A stretch of DNA of 64,000 nt from Aquabacterium sp. OR-4 (GTDB lineage: Bacteria > Pseudomonadota > Gammaproteobacteria > Burkholderiales > Burkholderiaceae_C). The notes beneath the pieces are model-generated. The model saw only the letters and a program-made list of their open reading frames with translations. It was not told the DNA's origin and did no database searches. Of the stretch, positions 59,145 through 64,000 are shown piece by piece. A program made the position numbers and the translations under genes. The stretch covers positions 372,001 to 436,000 of the forward strand of contig NZ_JAOCQD020000002.1 of the NCBI RefSeq assembly GCF_025290835.2, read 5' to 3'. Within the stretch, counting starts at the first letter, position 1. Every line of letters begins with the position of its first letter.

Positions 59145-59933
59145 TCAGCGTGCCGGGGCGGCCGACGCCGCGGCCGCGGCCTGGCCCCCGGCCGCCTCCA
59201 GCGGCGCCAGCAGCCGGGCGGCAAAGTCGCGCGGTGCCACGTACTGCAGAACGCCGCGCTCACCGGCGCGCACGCTGGCGGCCAGGCCACGCTCGGGGTA
59301 CAGCAGCATCGGCGCGCCGCCGGTTTCGCCCAGCACCCGGGCCGGCGGGCCGAAACGCTCGCGCAGATCGGCCTCGCCCAGGCGCAGCGCCGGCACGAAG
59401 CTCAGGCCCACCAGGGGCGCGCTGCGCGCCGCCTGGCGGTCGGCGGCATCGAGCTTGAAGCGGCGCACGCCGCCCTCCATCGCCGACGAGCTGCCCACCT
59501 GCGCGCGCCAGCGCTGCAGCGTGGCGGCCGGCACCTCGAAGGCCAGCACCAGCCGGCCGCTGACAAAGCCGGCCTGCATCGGATCGACCAGCGCCTCGAG
59601 CGCGCCCACCTCGCCCAGGCGGGCCACCAGCGCCACCTGCAGGTGGTCGCCAAAACGCGCCTCGGCCTCGGCCAGCGTGTCGCGCCCCAGGTGCAGGCCA
59701 AACACCTGCGCGCTGCCGTCGGCCAGCACGCGCACCTGCCAGGGCAGGCCGGCATCGCCTGGCGCCGGGCCGGCACCTGCCCCGCCACCGGAACCGGTGC
59801 GCGAACCCGCGCCGGCCGGCGGCGCCGCGCCGTGATCGCGCATGTGCAGCAGCGGCAGCGCGGCGGCCACCAGCAGCACCAGCAGGCCCAGGCCGCACGC
59901 AATCACAACAGGGTGTTTCATCCATCGACTCAT
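59145..59933 (-). CDS. membrane-anchored protein of unknown function
   Basis: This 262-residue protein is called from ATG 59933 ([10 protein letters not shown]). One hydrophobic helix ([20 protein letters not shown]) near the N-terminus is followed by a Gly/Ala/Pro-rich linker and then a soluble domain with [40 protein letters not shown], and a conserved-looking [21 protein letters not shown] do not recognise a family, though the second half repeats the pattern Leu-Gly-x-Asp-Thr-Leu / Leu-Gly-Glu-Ala-Asp-Leu seen in SmpA/BamE-like folds. It is divergent from the SDR gene, with 54 bases between them. Confidence 0.55.
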   Translation of the reverse strand: MSRWMKHPVVIACGLGLLVLLVAAALPLLHMRDHGAAPPAGAGSRTGSGGGAGAGPAPGDAGLPWQVRVLADGSAQVFGLHLGRDTLAEAEARFGDHLQVALVARLGEVGALEALVDPMQAGFVSGRLVLAFEVPAATLQRWRAQVGSSSAMEGGVRRFKLDAADRQAARSAPLVGLSFVPALRLGEADLRERFGPPARVLGETGGAPMLLYPERGLAASVRAGERGVLQYVAPRDFAARLLAPLEAAGGQAAAAASAAPAR

Positions 59934-59987
59934 GCGGCGGATTGTCGGCGCCCGGCCGCCCCGGGGCGCAGCGTATGCTGCTGCGCC

Positions 59988-60746
59988 ATGACAAGCCATC
60001 TGTACATCGTCACCGGGTCGTCGCGCGGCCTGGGCGCAGCGCTGGCGCGCCAGCTGCTGCAACCCGGCCACCGCGTGCTGGGCATGGCCCGCGGCAGCAA
60101 CCCGGCGCTGCAGGCGCATGCCCAGGCCAACGGCGTGCCGCTGACCCAGTGGACGCAGGACCTGGCCGATGCCGGCGCCGCCGCGCTGCGGCTGGAGCGC
60201 TGGCTGGCCGAGTTCGACCCGGCCGACATGGCCAGCGCCACCCTGATCAACAACGCCGGCGTGGTGGGCCAGCCCGGCGCGCTGGACGAGGTGCCGCTGG
60301 CCACGCTGTCGCTGGCCATGCGCGCCGGGCTCGAATCGGCGCTGCTGCTCACTGCCGCCTTTCTGGCCGGCACGGCGCGCTGGTCGGGCCCGCGGCGCAT
60401 CATGAACATCTCGTCGGGCCTGGGCCGCCGGGCAATGGCCGGCAGCGCGGCCTACTGCGCCGCCAAGGCCGGCATGGACCATTTCAGCCGGGTGGTGGCG
60501 CTCGAGCAGGCCGGGCGGCCGAACGGTGCACGCATCGTGTCGATCGCGCCCGGCGTCATCGACACCGACATGCAGGCCGAGCTGCGCGGCGCCGATGCCA
60601 CGCAGTTTCCGGAACAGGCGTTTTTTGCCCAGCTGCATGCCGGCGGCCAGCTCAGCAGCCCGGCCGGCTGCGCCGAGCGCCTGCTGCGCTACCTGGGCCG
60701 GCCCGATTTCGGCGCCGAGCCGATTGCCGATATTCGCGAAACATGA
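59988..60746 (+). CDS. short-chain dehydrogenase/reductase (sepiapterin-reductase-like)
   Basis: This 252-residue SDR has the NADP-binding TGSSRGLG (residues 10-17), NNAG (88-91), the catalytic Ser in MNISSGLG (about 142) and the YxxxK pair (Y156, K160 in AAYCAAKAG). The end, SIAPGVIDTDMQAELRG, fits sepiapterin-reductase or BzrA-type SDRs. The substrate is unknown. Its stop overlaps the start of the next gene (ATGA). Confidence 0.87.
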   Translation: MTSHLYIVTGSSRGLGAALARQLLQPGHRVLGMARGSNPALQAHAQANGVPLTQWTQDLADAGAAALRLERWLAEFDPADMASATLINNAGVVGQPGALDEVPLATLSLAMRAGLESALLLTAAFLAGTARWSGPRRIMNISSGLGRRAMAGSAAYCAAKAGMDHFSRVVALEQAGRPNGARIVSIAPGVIDTDMQAELRGADATQFPEQAFFAQLHAGGQLSSPAGCAERLLRYLGRPDFGAEPIADIRET

Positions 60747-61396
60747 GCGCGCAGGGCAATCCAGTGAGCGCGCCGGGCCCCGCCCAGGGCGAACACCCGA
60801 CCGCGCCGCCCGCGGGCGCACCGCTGCGCCCGCGCCAGGTGCTGCTGTTCACCGGCCATGTGGTCGACCGGCCCGGGCGCACGCCGCCGCGGTTTCCTGA
60901 AACGGCGGTGCCGGCCGCAGCGGCGCGCATTGCGGCGCTGCTGGCCGAGCTGCAGGCCGGGGCCGACGATCTGGCGCTGACCCAGGGCGCCGCCGGTGGC
61001 GACCTGCTGTTCATTGCCGCGGCGCAGGCGCGCGGCATGCCGGTGCAGCTGCTGCAGCCTTTTGACGAGCCGCAGTTCCTGGCCGAGTCGGTGCTGCCGC
61101 ATGGCGAGCCCTGGCTGGCGCGCTACGCGGCCATGCGCGCCCAGCTGGGCAGCGGCCAGCCCATCCTGGCCGCGCCGGCGGTGCTGGGCCCGCTGCCCGC
61201 GGGCGGCGATGCCTACGAGCGCTGCAACCTCTGGCTGCTGGAGCGCGGCCTGGCCCACGGCGCCGAGCGCCTGCAGCTGATCGCGCTGTGGAACGGCGCC
61301 GGCGGCGACGGCCCCGGCGGCACCGCGCACATGGTGCACACCGTGCGCGAGCGCGGCGGCCGGGTCAGCGTGATCGACACCCGCAGCCTGGGCTGA
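60743..61396 (+). CDS. SLOG/Rossmann-like protein of unknown function
   Basis: This 217-residue protein overlaps the SDR gene by four bases. After a Pro-rich start, VLLFTGHVVDRPGR and LTQGAAGGDLLFIAAAQARG, then PVQLLQPFDEPQFLAESVLP, AYERCNLWLLERGLAHGAER and IALWNGAGGDGPGGTAHMVH form a Rossmann-like pattern. The Gly-Gly-Asp turn and the GDGPGGT segment recall SLOG/LOG-like nucleotide-binding folds and the predicted nucleotide-sensor domain found next to cyclases. It may bind a nucleotide or nucleotide-derived signal. This is a weak assignment from pattern only. Confidence 0.45.
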   Translation: MSAQGNPVSAPGPAQGEHPTAPPAGAPLRPRQVLLFTGHVVDRPGRTPPRFPETAVPAAAARIAALLAELQAGADDLALTQGAAGGDLLFIAAAQARGMPVQLLQPFDEPQFLAESVLPHGEPWLARYAAMRAQLGSGQPILAAPAVLGPLPAGGDAYERCNLWLLERGLAHGAERLQLIALWNGAGGDGPGGTAHMVHTVRERGGRVSVIDTRSLG

Positions 61397-61593
61397 GCGG
61401 CTGAGCGGCCCGATGCCGGGCCGCGCGCGGCGCGTCAATCTGCCGGGCCCAGCCCACGCGGGCCGCTACACCGGCTGGCGCCCGCGCGGCCGGCGGGTCG
61501 CGCCCCTAGAATCCGCCGCTTTCCCGCCCTGCCCGGCTGGCGCCCACAAGGCGCCAGCATCGGCGCCTGCTGCCCGCCCGCCCCACCCGCCGG

Positions 61594-63633
61594 ATGACCC
61601 TCTACCGCCTGATCACCGGCTTTGTGCGCCGCCATTGGCGCGCCTATGCCGCGTCGGCGGCCATGCTCACGGTCATTGCCGTGCTCACCGTGTGGCTGCC
61701 GCGGCACATCGGCCAGATGGTCGATGGCCTGGTGGCCCAGCGCCTGCTGGGGCCGGCCCTGTGGCGCGAGATCGGCTGGCTGCTGGCCGCCGGCGTGTGC
61801 ATCTACTTCTTGCGCGTGGCCTGGCGCCAGGTGCTGTACGCCGCGGCCTACCGCATGGGCATGGAGCTGCGCAACCAGCTCTACCGCCAGTTCGCGCTGC
61901 AGGGCCCGCGCTTCTACCAGCGCCACCGCACCGGCGACCTGATGGCGCTGGCCACCAACGATGTCGACGCGGTGGAGATGGCCGCCGGCGAGGCGCTGCT
62001 GGCCGGCTTTGACGGCACCCTGACCCTGGTGCTGGTGGTGGCCACCATGACCCTGGGCGTCGACTGGCGCCTGGCCGCGGTGGTGCTGCTGCCGTTTCCG
62101 CTGATGGCCTGGAGCTTCTGGTGGATCTCGCGCCATGTGCACGAGGCCTCGCGCGAGGCGCTGGCCAGCTTTGGCGCGCTCAATGACCAGGTGCAGGAAA
62201 GCCTGTCGGGCGTGCGCACGCTGCGCGCGCTGGGCCTGGAGGGGCGCAACAGCAGCTTGTTTGCAGCCCTGAGCCGCCAGGCCGCCGACACCAGCCTCAA
62301 GGCCCAGCGCTGGGAGGCCGCCTACGAGCCCGCGGTGGGCCTGACCCTCACCGCCGCCACGGTGCTGGCGCTGGGTTACGGCGGCCTGCTGGTGTGGCGC
62401 CAGCAGATCAGCGTGGGCCAGCTCACCAGCTTCAGCCTCTACCTGGGCCAGCTGATCTGGCCGATGTTTGCCGCCGGCTGGGTGCTGGCCCTGCTGGAGC
62501 GCGGCCGCGCCGCCTGGGGCCGGCTGCAGCCGGTGCTGGCCGAGGCACCGGCCGTGGACGACCAGGGCACGCTGGCCCATGTCAGGCCCGGCCCGCTGCA
62601 GGCCCGGGGGCTGCGGTTTCACTACCCCGAGGCGGCCAACGCCAACGCCAACGCCAGCGCCAATGCCAACACCACCACCGCCACTACCACCGGCGCCCAC
62701 ACCACGGCGGGGCCTGCGGGGGCGCCGGCCCTGGACGACCTGAGCTTCACGCTGCCCGCGGGCGGCACGCTGGGCCTGGTGGGCCCCACCGGCGCCGGCA
62801 AGAGCACGCTGCTCAAGCTGCTGATGCGGCAGTGGACGCCGCAGCGCGGCCACATCGCCTGGGGCGGCGTGGCGCTGGCCGATTACCGGCTGGCAGCGCT
62901 GCGCGAGGGCATCGCCTGGGTGGCGCAGGAGCCCTTCCTGTTCTCGGCCACGGTGGCCGAGAACATCGCGCTGGGCCGGCCCGAGGCCTCGCGCGCGCAG
63001 ATCGAGGCGGTGGCCCGCCTGGCCGCGGTGCACGACGACATCGCTCGCCTGCCGCTGGGCTACGACACGCCGGTGGGCGAGCGTGGCATCACGCTGTCGG
63101 GCGGCCAGCGCCAGCGCCTGGCGATCGCCCGCGCGCTGCTGGTCGAGGCCCCGCTGCTGCTGCTGGACGACGCCCTGTCGGCGGTGGACACCGAGACCGA
63201 GTCGCGCATCCTGGCCGCGCTGCGCGCCGCGCGCCTGGGCCCACCGGCCAGTTCGGCCAACCCAGCCGACACAGACAACCCAGCCAACGCAGGCGCAGGG
63301 GGCGCAGGGGGCGCAACCCGCAGCACGCTGATCGTGAGCCACCGCCTGTCGACGCTGCAGGATGCCGACGAGATCCTGGTGCTGCGCCACGGCCGCATCA
63401 CCGAGCGCGGCAGCCATGCCCAGCTGCTGGCCCTGGGCGGCTGGTATGCCACGCAATGGCGGGTGCAGCAGCTCGAAGCCTCGCTCGAGGCCGACGATGG
63501 CGATGGCGACGCCGCCCGCATCAGCGATGTCACCCCCAGCACCGCACACACCCACCACCACCCGCTGAACGCGTCCAACCCACCCGGCCCGCCCAGCCCC
63601 GCCGCCCCTGGAGGCCCCGATGGCCACGCCTGA
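61594..63633 (+). CDS. ABC exporter half-transporter (MdlA-like, TMD-NBD)
   Basis: This 679-residue protein has six membrane helices in the first 300 residues (for example AMLTVIAVLTVWLPRHIGQM; LTLVLVVATMTLGVDWRLAA) and an ABC domain with Walker A LVGPTGAGKSTLLK, Q-loop VAQEPFLFSA, signature LSGGQRQRLAIARALL, Walker B LLLLDDALSAVD and H-loop LIVSHRLS. An Asn-Ala and Thr-rich insertion of about 30 residues precedes the NBD and another of about 25 residues lies between D-loop and H-loop. It overlaps the next half-transporter by 14 bases, so the two probably form a heterodimer (MdlAB type). The substrate is unknown. Confidence 0.88.
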   Translation: MTLYRLITGFVRRHWRAYAASAAMLTVIAVLTVWLPRHIGQMVDGLVAQRLLGPALWREIGWLLAAGVCIYFLRVAWRQVLYAAAYRMGMELRNQLYRQFALQGPRFYQRHRTGDLMALATNDVDAVEMAAGEALLAGFDGTLTLVLVVATMTLGVDWRLAAVVLLPFPLMAWSFWWISRHVHEASREALASFGALNDQVQESLSGVRTLRALGLEGRNSSLFAALSRQAADTSLKAQRWEAAYEPAVGLTLTAATVLALGYGGLLVWRQQISVGQLTSFSLYLGQLIWPMFAAGWVLALLERGRAAWGRLQPVLAEAPAVDDQGTLAHVRPGPLQARGLRFHYPEAANANANASANANTTTATTTGAHTTAGPAGAPALDDLSFTLPAGGTLGLVGPTGAGKSTLLKLLMRQWTPQRGHIAWGGVALADYRLAALREGIAWVAQEPFLFSATVAENIALGRPEASRAQIEAVARLAAVHDDIARLPLGYDTPVGERGITLSGGQRQRLAIARALLVEAPLLLLDDALSAVDTETESRILAALRAARLGPPASSANPADTDNPANAGAGGAGGATRSTLIVSHRLSTLQDADEILVLRHGRITERGSHAQLLALGGWYATQWRVQQLEASLEADDGDGDAARISDVTPSTAHTHHHPLNASNPPGPPSPAAPGGPDGHA

Positions 63634-64000
63634 GCCGCGCCCGGCGCACCAGCCGCCCGGCCGCCTGGAGCGCCGGGCCGCGCTGGCCCTGCTGCTGCGC
63701 GCCGCCGCACCCGAACTGCCGCTGCTGCGCGGCGCGCTGCTGTGGCTGGTGCTGGCCGCCGCGCTGGAGGCGCTGGGCCCGGTGCTGGGCAAGGCCTTCA
63801 TCGACCGCCACCTGCTGCCGCGCGACGCCCAGCCGCTGGCCATCGCCGGCCTGCTGGGCGGCGCGCTGCTGGCCGGCTGGTTGGCCAGCTGGCTGCGCTA
63901 CGGTCAGCTGCTGCGTCTGGCCGGCGTGGCCATGCGTTCGGTGCAGCGCATCCGCGAGCAGGTCTACGGCCATGTGCTGCGCCTGCCGATGGCGTTTTTT
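63620..64000 (+). CDS. ABC exporter half-transporter, partial (MdlB-like, runs off the window)
   Basis: The ATG at 63620 lies inside the end of the previous gene. The first 127 residues have a Pro/Arg-rich start, then membrane helices (LLRGALLWLVLAAALEALGP; IAGLLGGALLAGWLASWLRY) and RSVQRIREQVYGHVLRLPMA, which is the coupling-helix region of ABC exporters. The ATPase domain lies beyond the window. Confidence 0.8.
   Translation, partial: MATPEPRPAHQPPGRLERRAALALLLRAAAPELPLLRGALLWLVLAAALEALGPVLGKAFIDRHLLPRDAQPLAIAGLLGGALLAGWLASWLRYGQLLRLAGVAMRSVQRIREQVYGHVLRLPMAFF

Noticed and set aside
1..64000. tRNA, rRNA or riboswitch genes
   Set aside because: I looked for tRNA T-loop (GGTTCGAATCC-like) and rRNA signatures and found none. 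The window appears to hold only protein genes and repeats; a covariance-model search would be needed to exclude small RNAs.

Overview
The window is high-GC DNA (about 70 percent GC over most of its length, judged by eye) that reads as a betaproteobacterial chromosome. TrpS with a long insertion, the TonB-ExbB-ExbD-ExbD cluster, a DUF1653 protein and the overall gene style point to Burkholderiales (Rubrivivax/Leptothrix/Ideonella-like); this is inference from gene content, not from a marker gene. No rRNA, tRNA or CRISPR array was seen.

Layout. (1) 1-11,000 is an accessory island with lower GC at third codon positions. It holds a Mu/TnsB-type DDE transposase cut by the window edge, a decayed antitoxin-like sequence, a truncated and frameshifted IS66 element, gene scraps (a metallo-beta-lactamase-fold fragment, an IS3-type tail), and two intact large divergent genes: an FAD/NAD(P)-binding protein (609 aa) and a 1225-aa protein with a degenerate P-loop/STAND-like core. 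The pair shares a 194-bp intergenic region carrying a perfect 16-bp palindrome and is the best candidate for an undescribed, possibly defensive, system. A 72-aa H-NS-like N-terminal-domain protein sits at the edge. (2) 11,289-12,494 is an AlaC-type aminotransferase. (3) 12,599-34,931 (minus strand) is one long operon of 16 genes encoding an extracellular contractile injection system (eCIS, Afp/PVC type): DUF4255 cap, one sheath, three tube proteins, DUF5908, LysM-type tube/baseplate protein, VgrG-like spike, small protein, gp25, PAAR-like tip, baseplate J, S74 tail fibre, Afp12-like protein, tape measure, AAA+ ATPase. No toxin cargo gene is visible next to it. Four of the large genes carry short tandem repeats encoding Asn/Asp-rich linkers.

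(4) 35,115-38,917 is a degrading metabolic locus: an intact D-2-hydroxyacid dehydrogenase, a hydantoinase-A gene lacking its N-terminal ATP-binding part, and a divergent Crp/Fnr regulator split by an in-frame amber codon. (5) 39,366-43,257 is an energy-transduction operon tonB-exbB-exbD-exbD plus a periplasmic repeat protein, closed by a textbook terminator. (6) 43,353-52,988 is mostly housekeeping: MBL hydrolase, fatty-acid desaturase, rsmB, a chalcone-isomerase-like protein, DUF1653, purN, trpS, a membrane diguanylate cyclase and a DUF3047 lipoprotein. (7) 53,082-56,083 is an envelope-stress-like operon (Spy/CpxP-like protein, membrane methyltransferase, OmpR-type regulator, histidine kinase). 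(8) 56,238-64,000 holds an RluA-type pseudouridine synthase, a flavin reductase, an RHH protein bracketed by two inverted copies of a MITE-like element, a DJ-1/PfpI protein, an SDR, a SLOG-like protein, and a two-gene ABC exporter running off the window end.

Regions 5-8 look like conserved core genome. Regions 1 and 3 are the accessory cargo, and region 4 shows gene loss.
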